A DNA stretch of 64,000 nt from Diphasiastrum complanatum. Lineage: Eukaryota > Streptophyta > Lycopodiopsida > Lycopodiales > Lycopodiaceae. The notes beneath the pieces were generated by a model. It ran no database searches. It was not told the origin of the DNA and saw only the letters and a list, made by a program, of their open reading frames with translations. The position numbers were made by a program, and so were the translations under genes. This document shows, piece after piece, positions 1 to 61,988 of this stretch (position 1 is its first letter; each line of letters opens with the position of its first letter). The stretch is taken from the NCBI GenBank assembly GCA_029204225.1, contig CM055104.1, positions 42,219,502 to 42,283,501 on the forward strand, in the 5' to 3' direction.

Positions 1-3000
1 CCCCAATAGGAAAATAAACAGAAAAAAAAAGGTTCAAAGCTTTTCCCAATTCGAACAGAGCCAGTCGATTCAAATTGGTTTGAATTGGTTCGAATCGGCT
101 GATTCAAATCAGCTGGTAACCTTGCATTCTTCGTTGTGTTAGAATCAAGAGGACTTAAATTTTTGGATAGGGAGGGTGCAAGAATTGATTGTGCAACACA
201 ATAGTGGGTGCACCTGTTGAGAGTGACCTATTGAACCCTAAACCTGATTATATAAGTCCTAGAACCATGCCTGTCTTAACCCCCGGCATATCTAAACCCA
301 TGTTGTACAATACTTATGAATGGGACCTTGGGCACAGGCTTTTGGGTAGCATTTGGACACCTATGCTACCTACCATGTCCATTGTATCTAGGTAGCTGAA
401 TAGTACTCTCTGCTGAAGCGTTATGTAGAAGATAGGCTTGATTTTCCATGGATTGCATGCCCAGGTCCACCATGCCACTTGCAAACTCTTGCAGAAGATG
501 ACAAATGTGCCTTCAATCCGTCTGCCGGTGTGCTCAAGAGTCACAAAAAGCTTGTATCCTTTAGGCTTTGATACAAAATTATTGGGTTGGATGTAGCCTA
601 GAATTGGAGGTGTGCTCTGTCAATGTGATATATTACCAAATAAAACTTTGCCACATATCATGTATCATAGTTAGAGCATGGAGAAGTTAGATCAATATGA
701 TGATGGACATGCTGAACAAACCTTGCATGCTAGCTTTTTTTGTGGACACGATTGTTTCTATAGATGGCAGGGAGGATTGCTCCTTCCTACATTGCTGTTT
801 TTGGCCTTGTTCTTTATATTGAATATAAAAATTGTGCTTCAACATAAATTTAGAATGACATCACCTCTAAGTTCGGTTCGCAAAATAAGGCTGTTTGAAG
901 TTCATGATTGATCAAGTAAACAATTCATGTACTGCAATATATTGTTTTTAATGCTTGTTGTACTGGCATGACTTTTGAAGGTTGTGCTCATGTAATTGCA
1001 ATGTGCATACTGAAAAAATGAACGAGAATAAGGCCAAGATGATTTCAGTTGAGAATTGGCATGTGTTTTTGTGTACGTAGAATTGAAACTACGAGGTGGT
1101 AAGTGCTATTCGGTTTCAAATGACTTCTGTAGAGCCAAAGAACACCAATATCCAGTAAGTATATTAAAGTTATGGGGCTTCAAAAAGGGTGTTTTAACTT
1201 TTTGTTCTATGCAACTAGAGAAGGGATCAGTAGTGCATGCACACACATCCATTTCTAAGTGGGATAGATAGGTCACGAGGTTGGGAAAATGGAAACAAAA
1301 TAGATGAGGGTAGTGGAAAGAGAATGGTAAATATGATCTCATTAGAGCTAGAAACAAATTCTTAGTTAAGGAAGTAGGTTGTAAAACTGAGGATGGAAGT
1401 GGCATGAGGAGTGTGTTTTTCTCTGCAAGTTCTATGCCTAATTTCATGACTGATTGCTATGACAGATTGTCACTAAGGCGTAACTGTGTGAGATACCCAT
1501 TCTTGGTGGCGCAACTTCTCTTCAGGGATGTAGATTTGGGCCAACCTCAGATACTAGGGTGTTCAAACTTGAGCTTTTGGGATTTTTACAATTCATCTTT
1601 CATTTATTGTAATTGCAGTTTTAGAATCTGATTACATAGTCGAGCTTTCTGAAGCAGCTTGTGGAAGAATCTTTCTTCAGACTTTGATTTTGATATTTAA
1701 AGCGAGGGAGATTGAAAGAGAACATTCAGGTTTTCTCCACACTTCCATCTTTTTCACTTGCTTTTGCAAAAGTTGTTGGCTGTCCACAATGTTTAGGATG
1801 CACATCATGTTGGGACAGGTTTGGTGCATGGAATTTCCTGATCTTCATTCTATTTGCTGCTGGATTATAATCTACAAGACTACAAGTTGATACATTTTTG
1901 AGGCTGATTTTGGGCCACTTTCTGAAGAAATATAGTAGACTTGTTGGGACCCCAGATTTTTTTTACTTATTTGGAGCTACTTTCATCGATTTTCATATTG
2001 CTACTGGATCTATTTAATGTTTGGTTGTAACAAACATCAATATTGCTGCCTTACTCGGTCAAGATTAGGCTACATTCTTGCTCCTGTGACTCCCTTCCAT
2101 ACACAGATCCATCATCACATATTAGAGTACCATGCCATTGTTTGGAGCTACTTTTGGCCATGTTCGGTCAAGTTATGTTGTAGTTTTGGTTGATGTTCCG
2201 ACTAGCACAATATCACCTATTTGGAGTTGATTTGGGCTGTCTTCAACCAAGATACTCCTTTGAGGTGTCTACCTTATAGCAAATACTTAGAGTCCTCTTT
2301 CACCAATGTGAAATGATGTTTTTGCCTTTTACGTTTGGCCTATTATCTTAATATTACCTTGGTAAAATGTTTGAGCTCTAGTTGCTAGCAGTTTGAGGCA
2401 TTCTTTTTTGCCTTTGTTTGCTGGACATATTACTTGATCTTCTGCGGTTGAGATGTCCTTTTCTAAAGAGGAACTTTCTAAGAGGTTTTCTAGACTCGAA
2501 GCATTGAATGTGTCCTCAGCATGCTGGTTTCGGTTCTACTTCACTTTCGATTGCTTCTATTCCTTTCGATCGATTTGATTCTTTGGCTACTACTACTGTT
2601 CCGCATCTCGAGGTACATGAGACACCCCTCTCTGTGACTTCAAGGATAGGGTACAATTGATTGCTTATTTTGTTCAGCAGATGGTAATGAGCCTAGAATC
2701 TGGATTTGTGAGCTTGTGTTTTGATATGTTAGAAAAGAGATACATGAAATATATTTTCTGCAACTATACATGTGGATGGTAGGACCTCCAATTGCTGGAG
2801 AAATGATCAGTGAAACACCTTGGACAGATAATTTTGTAGACTTTTGTACGAGTTGAAAACAAGTTTTAGTGATCCCGAGCGGGTCACGAAGAATCAGATA
2901 TATTATGTAGCTTGCAGCATATAATTCGTGTATGTGTTATTTTGGATGCTAAAGGAGATTTTAGGAAGTTTGCAATTTGGACGATATGATCTGAGTAGGC

Positions 3001-3047
3001 ATGCCATTGCACGAGAAAACGAAATTTTACTATGTGATATTTTTCAG
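1..3047. other. Intronic or upstream DNA of the WRAP53-like gene, no gene recognised
   Basis: AT-rich sequence before the first recognisable exon. Exon 1 opens in the middle of a codon behind a good acceptor, so at least its 3' part is intron. I searched for the family's preceding exon (a Phe-Leu-Lys-Gly...Lys-Trp segment ending before a GT) and found no convincing candidate. A patch near 65-115 has repeated GATTC/GAATC words like those of the R1 repeats elsewhere. Short open frames here resemble nothing I know. Confidence 0.6.
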
Positions 3048-52175
<49,128 letters not shown>

Positions 52176-52930
52176 GTGTATCTCTGGTGGGTTGTGAATA
52201 CTAGATCCAGAGGTTCAGGGCCTGATATTAAGAAGAATCTTGGTTGCTAGAGTTGGAAATGTGAATAATGTCATTGAAAGAAAAATGGCAATGCGGTTTG
52301 ACTTTACACTATGAAACCATAGTGGGTTCATTCATTATTCATGCAACAATTAGATCATGCTCAAATATTTTTCACTCATCATCATTTAATTATGGACTAT
52401 AGAGTTCTTGGTACTCTGAGGTAGTGTTCCCCGTTTTGTGTCTTGTGGTATTTCAAAATTTGTTTGTCCTTTGTAGCTTATATGGTTTGCTTGCACCTGG
52501 CCAAGCATGGATAACATGAACACGAGCTGGCAAGACACGCATGCAAGTGAAGTCCCATATGAGTACCAAAATGAAATGGAACCCAGGCCTGAAGAAGAAA
52601 TAGAGGCAGAATTAGCCTAAGTGTATCTCTGGTGGGTTGTGAATACTAGATCCAGAGGTTCAGGGCCTGATATTAAGAAGAATCTTGGTTGCTAGAGTTG
52701 GAAATGTGAATAATGTCATTGAAAGAAAAATGGCAATGCGGTTTGACTTTACACTATGAAACCATAGTGGGTTCATTCATTATTCATGCAACAATTAGAT
52801 CATGCTCAAATATTTTTCACTCATCATCATTTAATTATGGACTATAGAGTTCTTGGTACTCTGAGGTAGTGTTCCCCGTTTTGTGTCTTGTGGTATTTCA
52901 AAATTTGTTTGTCCTTTGTAGCTTATATGG

Positions 52931-54239
52931 TTAGTCAGCGATTATGTTACTTCTGGCCACAGAAAATTTCAATTTTTTCATTCTTAGCCAAGACATCTTG
53001 TTGAACAGAACTTACTGCTTTTGAAATTCTAAGCTTCCTATTTCAGTGAACCCACCAAAGGGCCACCGGAAAGAATGTTAAGATGTTGTGCTGACGACTC
53101 AGTGAAGACAAGTTTCAGACCCGCACTGTGCCATGTGATGGTGTATGATGCTGAGAACAAAACCCAGACGCATGTCCGAAGTATTTAGAGAGGAAAAAGG
53201 CTCAGCCACAACCTTATAGCCCATTCTTGAAGGAAGACGATGCACAGACTGTAATTTGTGACTATGAATGAGATGGCTTCCAAAGTGATCATTTGGTAGC
53301 TATTCTCATGTCAAAAGCTTCCTCAAATTTTTGAACTAAAATTGAATTCTTGATAAGTAGTCTTGTTTAGAAAGTCTCTCTTCCTGTAAACTCTAAAATT
53401 CTGCTATCAGAAATCTTGCCAATTCAGAAGCCAAACTTGAAAGTTTATGCTTCTGAATTTCTGGGTCAGTGAGTCATTCTCCAACATGCTGTTGCAGTCA
53501 ACCTTTCTGGATTTTTATTAGATGTTTGAGTGGATATGATTGTAGAGACAGTAGATCTTCAATCCAGTTTGTGTCAGTGTCAGACAGACAGTTAGTTACT
53601 GGGGAGTTGAGGTTTTTGACAAATTGCTCGGTTTTGGTGATTGTAAAAGGGTAATTTGGAAAATTTCAAGGCTTCGGTGTCAATGAAGGTCGGTGTGCAC
53701 AAAATGGGTAGTGTCAATCATGTCACGGCAGGGGATTGGATCAAGTTTGCAGTTAGGTTGTCCTTGTTCTTTATTTAGACAAAAGCCTTTAATGCTTATG
53801 CACAATGTAAATGTTAAATGAATCGAAAAAAAGTACAAAAAATAAAAGAATAAATAAACACGACTAAACGCGTATAAAAGACAAACAACTTAGCCATGGT
53901 GTTCTTTGAGTGTCTGCATGTACTGTGCATTGTTGTACACATGGGAAGCATATGTTAACGTACTTTATTTTAGTTTGCGCTACTTTGAACTCGTATACAA
54001 GCTATAACGAACCCTGTAGTAAAGGTCTTGCATGTGGGTGGCATTTTTGGAGAAAATCATGGACATTGGGAGTGATGGCCAAAATGGCTAATGTACAACA
54101 GGGCATTGGAAAGCGAATGCATTATCAATTTATTGACAAAGAATGTCAAATTCTAGACAATAAAATCAAGGTCTTGCCAAAGGCATTAGAGATGGTTATC
54201 TTTATGAACGTAGCTATCGTTTTTCATGTAAGGCTCAAG
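52931..54239. other. Downstream of the host gene, no gene recognised
   Basis: It may include 3' UTR; no clear AATAAA tied to the end. The frame 53910-54245 may belong to the gag end of Copia-A but has no motif. Confidence 0.45.
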
Positions 54240-56940
54240 CTATGACTTCTTATCTATGGCATCAGAGGGTAAGATATCTTAATATGAGAAGCCTAACATA
54301 CATGTATCAAAACCAATTGGTAAATAATCATGATGTATGTAGATCCTCCACTTATAAGTGCAAGTCCTGTATTCTAGCCAAGCATGCAAGAAGTAGATTT
54401 TTAAGAATCAAGCTAATAGAGCCTCTAACCTTTTCTACTTAATTCATTTGGATATTTTGTGGGCCAATACAAACTACCTTTAAGAAAGATCATTGTCATG
54501 TTTGTAAAAGCAAAATTCGATGCATTCCAACGCTTTCAAGAATTCAAGTAGCTTGCAGAAATCGAGAAAAAAAAAATCAAGGCACTACATATTGATGGTA
54601 GGAGAGTACATTTCCACATAAATGATCAACTCTCTCAAAAAAATGGAATTTGAAAGTAGCTCACAACACTTCGCAACCCTTAGTAAAAATGGAGTTGTTG
54701 AGTGTAAGAATCGGGCTTCAATGGAATTTGCAAAGAGTATGTTGGCACATTCGAAGTTACCCAATTACTTTTGGGGTTGAAGCAATACTTATTGCTTGGT
54801 TTTTTTAAATCGATTAAGCACAAAATTAGTGGGTGAAAGGACATTCGAAAAAATTTGATCAGGTATCAAACAAATCTTTTGTCAAGCATTGCAAAATTTT
54901 TAGAGGTATAGCTTATACTCAAATTTTTGTATTTTTAGTCAATTTTCATTGGTTATTTACGACTACATAGAAACTACAAGCTTTATGATCTACAAACAAA
55001 AAAAGTGTTTGCTATATTCTCAGTTATTATCCATGTCGCAACAAGTAGTCATTGCGAAGTTAGGTGACTCTAATTTTGTCCATATCATGAGTAAAAAGTT
55101 GGACATTGTTTCACCTTTACTCAAAGTTATAAAATTATAAGGTTAACAGTGTATAATCAGTGCTTGAAAGTCAACAATTACAAAAGTATGACTAAAGTAG
55201 ACAATTACATCTAGACTAGTTTTATAGTAGAGTTCAAAACTATCTACTATTACCTTTTTCAATATGCTTATCGGAACACCATCCCTTTTTCTAAGTAACA
55301 ACTTAGAAAAAAGTTTATTGCATTGTCAAATTCAAATTGTCAGGGCATTACCGTCCACAAATAAGTATATATAGACTTTAATTTTATCTTTCTAGATCTT
55401 AAATCTAAACTTTAAAATCAGCCTATTGATAATTTTGAATTTTTTCCTATTTCTACAATCATTTCTATTTCATCAAGTTTTAACATGCATTGTATAAATC
55501 ATGTTCCTCAAGCAAAAAATTCCACATGTTGAGTCCAAAGAGACTAATACAGCTTTTTAAAGATCAACTAGAGTTCTCGACATCCACCTAACAAGTTCTT
55601 TCCTCAAGCATTTTGGACATTTGTAGAAGAGCTTCAAACATTTTCATAAGTGATGTCAGACACTAACTCAGATATGTTGAGAGAAGCCATGGAATATGAA
55701 TATAACTCACTCAAAAAAAATGAGACTTGGACTCTTACTAACCTTCCTAAGGGTTATTGATTGTAAATGAATTTTCAAGAAGAAATTCCATCATGATGGA
55801 AGTATTTTCAAATGGAAAGCTAGATTGGTGGCCAAAGGAATTTTTCAAATTCCAAGAGTGTACTATATTGAGACACATAAAGTCCAATAGTCAAAATCAC
55901 TTCAATGAGTACCACTCCTTGCCATTGCCAAAGTAGAAATCTAGAATCAAATCAAATGGATGTTCAAACTACAAATTTTAATGGTTTTATTTATGAAAAT
56001 TTTAGCAAAAAAAATTCGTTCAATCGGATTCAGAACACGAGGTCTGCAAAATTCACAAGGCTCTATATGGGCTCAAACATGCTCTCAAGGCTTGTTGAGG
56101 TTCTAGACAATTAATGAATTCCTACATCTTGGATTTTTAGCAATGAAGTATTGGAAACGTCTATAAGCAGTTCAAAAGCCCTTCTTGCATGGTTGTTGTT
56201 TTGTATTTAAATGATGCATTGCTACTAAGCAATGATCTAAAATTCTTATGTAAAATTAAATATCAGTTGTCAAAGGAATTTGATATGACAAATTTATGGC
56301 TTGCTCACTATCTTCTTGGAATTCATACCTTCGTAGATAGATCCAAGAAGGTAAAATTTCTAAGTCAAGACATGTACTTGCAGAGTATTTGAAAAAAAAA
56401 ATCCATGCATGATTGTAAGTCCATTGATTTTCCAATGGATTCCGGTTTAAAGTTGTGCAAGGCCATGTGTCCTCAAACCTCTGAAGAAAGGGATAAGATG
56501 AAGAACTCTCTTTATCACTCATTAATTGTCTCTCTTATGTATGCTATGGTTTGTACCAGACCAGATTTAGCCTACACCATTAGCACTCTCAGCCAATACA
56601 TGTCAAATCTAGGTTTGGTTCATTGGAAGGCTCTGAAAAGAGTCCTCAAGTATGTTCAAGCTACTAAGCATGATGCTACCATGAGAACCATGAAGTTGTT
56701 CTAATCTTGCAAAGATTCACTGATTCAGATTGGGGAGGTGATGTTGATTCCAAGAAATCAACTCTCGACTATTGCTTTATCTTATTTCAAGGATTGATCT
56801 CTTGGAACAACAGATTGCAGAAGTTTATCACATTCTCTGCAACAGAAGTTGCTGCCACCTATAAAGATATTCAATTTTCAAAAGTGTTTGTAGTCAAATT
56901 GAGGAGATTTGAAGGGAAATAGACTCTTACTGCACTTTGA
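54240..56940 (+). pseudogene. Copia-A: decayed pol
   Basis: + strand domains in order: GAG-pre-integrase (LWHQRVRYLNMRSL, CKSCILAKHARS, 54255-54410), integrase with NGVVECKNRASMEFAKSMLA (about 54690-54745), RT_2 start (YNSLKKNETWTLTNLPKG near 55710; KWKARLVAKG near 55820), RT end (FDMTNLWLAHYLLGIH near 56280; YAMVCTRPDLAYTISTLSQY near 56540-56600) and RNase H (FTDSDWGGDVDSKKSTLDYC, SWNNRLQKF, 56710-56830). The catalytic YxDD is changed to YLNDA. Many stops and frameshifts are present. The domain order is complete; LTRs were not found. Confidence 0.88.
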
Positions 56941-57239
56941 GAAAAAAAACAGACCATAGTCTCTATCACACACTTCAAGATGACTAGTTTTTGGTGATCA
57001 TATGTGGAACCTGATATGCATTAACGACAATGCAAGAACTAGACCTATATTATTCTAGAGTAGGGAAAACTTGTCCAAATTATGTGCTATATGAAAACTG
57101 AACTTCAAGGTATGAGACAAGGAGAGTCAAGTACCTAGACATAAATAAGGGCAATTGCAAAGAGGTATGATACAAGGAGGCCTAACCCATACACTCGAAA
57201 CTCCTTAGAATTATGTTTTTCCTGCTCCTTGTAGTTCAA

Positions 57240-58592
57240 AAAACTGAATACTATTTTTGAACAATTTTCTTAGTGATCAATCCTTAGACATAGATCATGA
57301 TCTTAAGCTCTATCATGTTCAATTTGCACATTCACCAGATGGACGTCCAAACAAAATTCCTTCACAGATACATACAAGAAGAAATATCCATTTATCAGCC
57401 AGAAGGTTATGTCCTTAAAGGCCAAGAGCATTTGGTATGTAAATTGCATAAGACACTATAGGACTCAAGCAAGCTCCTAGGGCCTGGTATGAAAAAATAA
57501 GTCATTTCTTGTTGCAGCATAATTTTGCTTCTTGCTCCATAGACTCAAATGTGTATCTCAAGCATAAAGGGTCAAGCTATGTCATAATAGCTTTATGTGT
57601 TGATGATTCTTTAATCATCAACAATTCAAATCAGTTACTACATAACACAAAATCTTTGCTTTCATTAGAATTTGAGATGACCGATTTAGGCCTAGTCCAT
57701 TACCTACTTGGTATGGAGATTACTAGAGATTGCGCAAGCAGAAGGACCACTATAAGCCAAGAGTCCTATCTAATCAATGTACTTTACAGATATGGCATGG
57801 AGGATTGTAAATTGATAGACACACCTACGGATCCAAAATCCAAGCTGTCTCAATACATGTGCCCCAAAACTCATGCAGAGCAGCAAGAAATGCGCAAATA
57901 TCCTTATCAGTCTATCATCGGATCTATAATGTATTCTATGATTTACACATGACCCGATCTAGCATATGCGGTAAGCACGTTGTCTCAATACATGTCCAAT
58001 CTAGGCTTACAACATTGGAAGGCTCTGCAAAGAGTACTGAAGTACATTTAGGCTATGAAGCACTATGCTTTGAGCTATAATGGTAATACAGAAGCTGCAC
58101 TTTTGCTAGTCACTTATCCAGATTCAGATTGGGCAGGAGACTTGGATACTAGAAAATCCACATCAGGTTATATTTGTTTCCTTGCAGGAGGACCCATTTC
58201 ATGGAACAACAGAAAGCATAAATGCATTTCCACATACTCCGAATACATTGCAGCTACATCAACAGTGAAGGAGATAATTTGGCTCAGAAGGTTACTATAG
58301 GATCTACAATTTTCATAGATCGGTCCAACTATACTCTAGTGCGACAATCAGAGCTACATAGCCCTATCTTTGAACCCACGTACTCATACTAGAAACAAAC
58401 ACATAGAAGTTCAGTTCCATTTTCTTAGGGAGAAAGTCTAGAATAAAGATGTTGTACTAAGTTATTGTCATACATACAGTATGTTGGCTGATATTTTGAC
58501 AAAGCCATTTTCTAGAGATAAGCATTCTACTTTAGTAGATATGATAAATCTCAATTGTAATTCAGATTCGTAGTAGTAAGCTTAAGGGGGAG
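57240..58592 (+). pseudogene. Copia-B: RT and RNase H with 3' polypurine tract
   Basis: + strand, same orientation as Copia-A and better preserved. RT: QEEISIYQPEGYVLKGQEHL, LKQAPRAWYEK, IIALCVDDSLIINNSNQLLH (CVDD catalytic box, near 57600), FEMTDLGLVHYLLGMEITRD; then YMSNLGLQHWKALQRVLKY, TYPDSDWAGDLDTRKSTSGY and SWNNRKHKC (RNase H), ADILTKPF near 58490. About 147 codons are open from 57509; stops at 57952 and later. It begins within the RT near 57335, so integrase and gag are missing. It may be a second insertion beside Copia-A. Confidence 0.88.
58584..58592 (+). promoter_or_regulatory. Copia-B polypurine tract and 3' LTR start
   Basis: AAGGGGGAG followed by TGTTGG at 58593, the standard Copia polypurine tract/LTR border. 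The 3' end of the LTR cannot be set. Confidence 0.8.
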
Positions 58593-59714
58593 TGTTGGAG
58601 TTTATTCTCTCTCCTACTCATCCTAACTCCCCTCCTTTTCTTTTATGTAAATCACTCTCTCAAAGTAGTCTGCAGAAAATGAACTGTTTTTCACAACAGT
58701 CTGTATTTTTTCTTGGCAAACTTCAACAGACAAAAAATGTAACAAACCTGACAAAGTCTTCTACTTCACTTTCGGGTCATTCTGAGTACAAAATGATTTT
58801 GCGAAAAATGCGACAAAGTGTTCACTCAGAATTTCCATAAGTATATTTGGTATAGGCTCCATGTATATATAGTTGTTTGGCTGATAGGAGTCCATAGTAG
58901 ATAAGAGATGCAACGTTTAGGTAGTTATATTTATGATAGGGCTTTGTAATTGGGTTTATGGATTGAAGTGAATTTTGTTCCTTCAATGCTTTTAGGTATT
59001 GGCAATAATTCTCTTCCCAATCTATGTATATTGACCATAGATCATGAAAATATGGTTAAGTTGGAGATTGAAATAGAGACAGAATCAGGACTAGATTTGA
59101 TTCCATAAACATTAGAGGAGTTTTGAGTTCCAAAAAGACCCTTTAAGAATTCGTGCAAGATGCCTTTTTTATTATTAAAATATTATAACACTAATACTTT
59201 TGACTTGATATAACGTTTTAATCGTAGCTACCACTAAAAAGTTATGCCATTTTGTATGGAATCAAGATGTGGACTCAAAAAGTTACGTTACGTAGATTTC
59301 AAATTTGAGTGTTTTGATTGGTCCATGTGTAAGAAAAATTTGAGAAAAAATATAAAAAGAATCTTTACAAAGGGTCTTTTTTGGATTTAGAACTCCTCTA
59401 ATGCCTCAAAAAAATTTACAATATTTAGATTATTCACATGCTCGTCTAGAGCATGCAAAATACTATTTTCAATTTGTCTAAGGTATTCAAGAATATACAT
59501 GGATAAGCATCATGTAATCATATTGATATGCTCAATTTGAGAATTGAATTGATTTTGTACAATGGCTAGCGCTAATATGGCTTTTTGGCAAGTTGTTAAT
59601 TTGGCTCAAAAATGATATAAATTGGAATAAGTCCAAGGAGTTTCCAATTATTCTTGAGTAAATCCAAAAAGTCTAGATAAGAAAAGGTAATCTAGTCTCC
59701 ACTAGAGTTCTGGA
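58593..59714. other. Copia-B 3' LTR (end uncertain) and unassigned DNA
   Basis: The LTR starts TGTTGGAGTTTATTC. No other copy exists here to fix its end. The rest is AT-rich without recognisable genes. Confidence 0.5.
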
Positions 59715-60962
59715 CTATACAAAGGGGGCAAAAAGGTGGTTAGGTCTTGCTGAAATATTGTCCCTATGGAAAAACTGCAACAGCTTCGGCAATCTATGTA
59801 GGCTTCTTTGGAACTTCGGCATCAGTCTGAGTAGACTAATTTTGCTTTGCCAAGGGTAGAGTCTGACTGGCTCTGTCCTCTTTAGGCACATGGAGATCTG
59901 ATGTTTGAACAGATTTATCTTCTTTCTGCACTGGTTCTTCTTTGACAACCTACAATTGGCTCCAGCTTGAATTGAACTTGGCCTCTTCCAGTTCTTCCTT
60001 TGGCTTCTCATATTCCTTCATCAATGGTTGATATTGAATGAATTAATAATGTTCTGCTAGACATTTTTCCAAGCAACTAGATCAATTATGTACTTCCCGT
60101 GGGAAACATAGGTTGCTAAGGATGTATCAGCACTGATTCTTCATAAGATAGCTTCTTCGGCCTGCCTCTTGTAAATAGTGTTGTCTTTCTTCAGCATTTC
60201 TACTCAATTCTGCAATGGCTGAACAGTAGCCTCGAGCTCTTTGTGCTTGGCTTTGGCTTTTTCCTTGTTAGTTGTAACAAATTTCAGCTGTCCTTCCAAT
60301 GCTTTATTTAATTTCTACAGTGTGCTTCGGGTGTGTCACTCCTGCTGCAACAATCCTTGAAGGTTTTGAACCTACTGTTTGAGAAGCAAGTTCTCTTTTT
60401 CAAACTGATCCGACTGCTCTTGCGTCTCTTCCAATGCTTCGAGTGTTGCGTCAAATCTGCCCTTTTCTTCTAGAGCTTGTTTCTTTTGTAACAGCTCAGA
60501 GTGAGCTTCATCAAGCTCCTTGCTCTTCTAAGACAGCTTAGCATTAGTTTCAATCAGCTCTTGATCTTTCTGTGTGAGCTCAATACTAGCTGATGAAAAA
60601 TTACTACTCAGCTCCCTTGAAACTTTCTCCATAGTGACCGTGTGGCGGATGGAGTCCTGAGTATCTGACAAAAGTTGGCCAATGACTTGCTTGAACATCT
60701 CTTCATCCAAGATTGTAGGTTCAGCTTCGTCCAACTCTATAGAGGTATCAAGAATTTCCTGCTCTTGTTGGTCATGAGCTTCCTGCTGCTGCGTCTCTTC
60801 TGGTTGAGCAACATGAGGCTCACTCTCCATTTCTTGCACATTATAATGGCTAGATCTGGGTTTGTACTGGAATGATGGTGATGATGTTTTCACCGAACTC
60901 GTATTTTTCTGAGTTGACAATGATGCTGCAATCTCAGTAGAGCCTGCTTTTGTGCTCAGCAT
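59715..60962 (-). pseudogene. Coiled-coil frame of unknown origin, broken by stops
   Basis: On the - strand: a Gln/Glu-rich start (VAQPEETQQQEAHDQQEQEI), LDEEMFKQVIGQLLSDTQ, then heptad-rich segments KSKELDEAHSELLQKKQALE, SDQFEKENLLLK and NKEKAKAKHKELEATVQPLQ in one frame punctuated by stops, mostly TAG and TGA. No enzyme motif. It could be an accessory or gag-like frame of the adjacent Gypsy-5 or a host gene relic; I cannot decide. Confidence 0.5.
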
Positions 60963-61988
60963 CTGGGAATCAATTTATTCGATTGATGCGCTGGAGTTAT
61001 TCTGATTGCACAAGCTTCTTGTACAGACAGAACTCCAACATGCAAGCATAATATCCCAAACTACATTCCTAGTCTGTCATCCAGTTTATCCTTGATTAAT
61101 CCATAAAATTGCTTAAAAGCAATTTGTCCAAAAGCAATGAGCTCTCTGTTAAGAGCTTTGAGCAAATATCCCATGTTGGTAGCAGATATTGTATACTCTT
61201 GCTTTTGAAAAAAAACAATCAACAAAACACTGATGAATAAATCCGAAAAAGAGCTCAGAGCCTAAAAAAAATAATTCATCATTCAATCACAAAAGCATTC
61301 ATTCGTTGAGACTTGTTGAGGGGTCAACATGGGGACCCCCACCCCACTCCCAAAAAAAGGATTTTTTTTTTCTTAAAACTATGCAAGATCAAATGGCCCA
61401 AGGCCAAATACATATACAGTGGTTTGGGAAGATAGATTCTTGAATCTTTACATCAATCAGATGTTAACAAAATTGAATCCTAAGAATCTCATAAACGAAA
61501 AGTTTAGATTCTAAGATCATCGATCATGGGTATTGAACTTGTTTCCAAGTCTAGTTCATAGCATGTATTGGGTTTTCCTTATAAATTACTACGGTTAGAT
61601 GCAAAGTTAAGTTCTGCGGAGCAATAGACACTGAAAAGGAAAAGAGAGAGAGGTAGAGAGTGAGAGAAAGAGTTCAAAAGGCTAGTGTGTGCGAGGAAGA
61701 TGGTGGATCATCCAAGAACTCCCATTAGCATGCCATAAGGAGCTTTAAGGCTGAGAAAGTCTTTATTAATTTGGGGCAATTTGTATCTGCAAATTACAGT
61801 AAAAATATGGTAGAGATGGCAAATCGGATGAAGCTTTTGAGATTTGGGTCTATAATATAAGATATTTTATATCCCTTCTTCTCAAGATAGGCTCCTTTCT
61901 GAATTGCTCCACTTCGCGTATTATAGTTTGCCTTGGTGATGGGGATTGTATTATCTACCGGTAAGCCTAAGGCTTGGCAGTAGAAATC
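60963..61988. other. Unassigned DNA
   Basis: It contains a C-rich/poly(A)/poly(T) patch at 61330-61375. No gene recognised. Confidence 0.5.

Noticed and set aside
1056..1110. Possible upstream WRAP53 exon ending at GTAAGT (1100)
   Set aside because: A good donor with the right phase, but the residues before it do not match the family's conserved block, and a stop lies close upstream.
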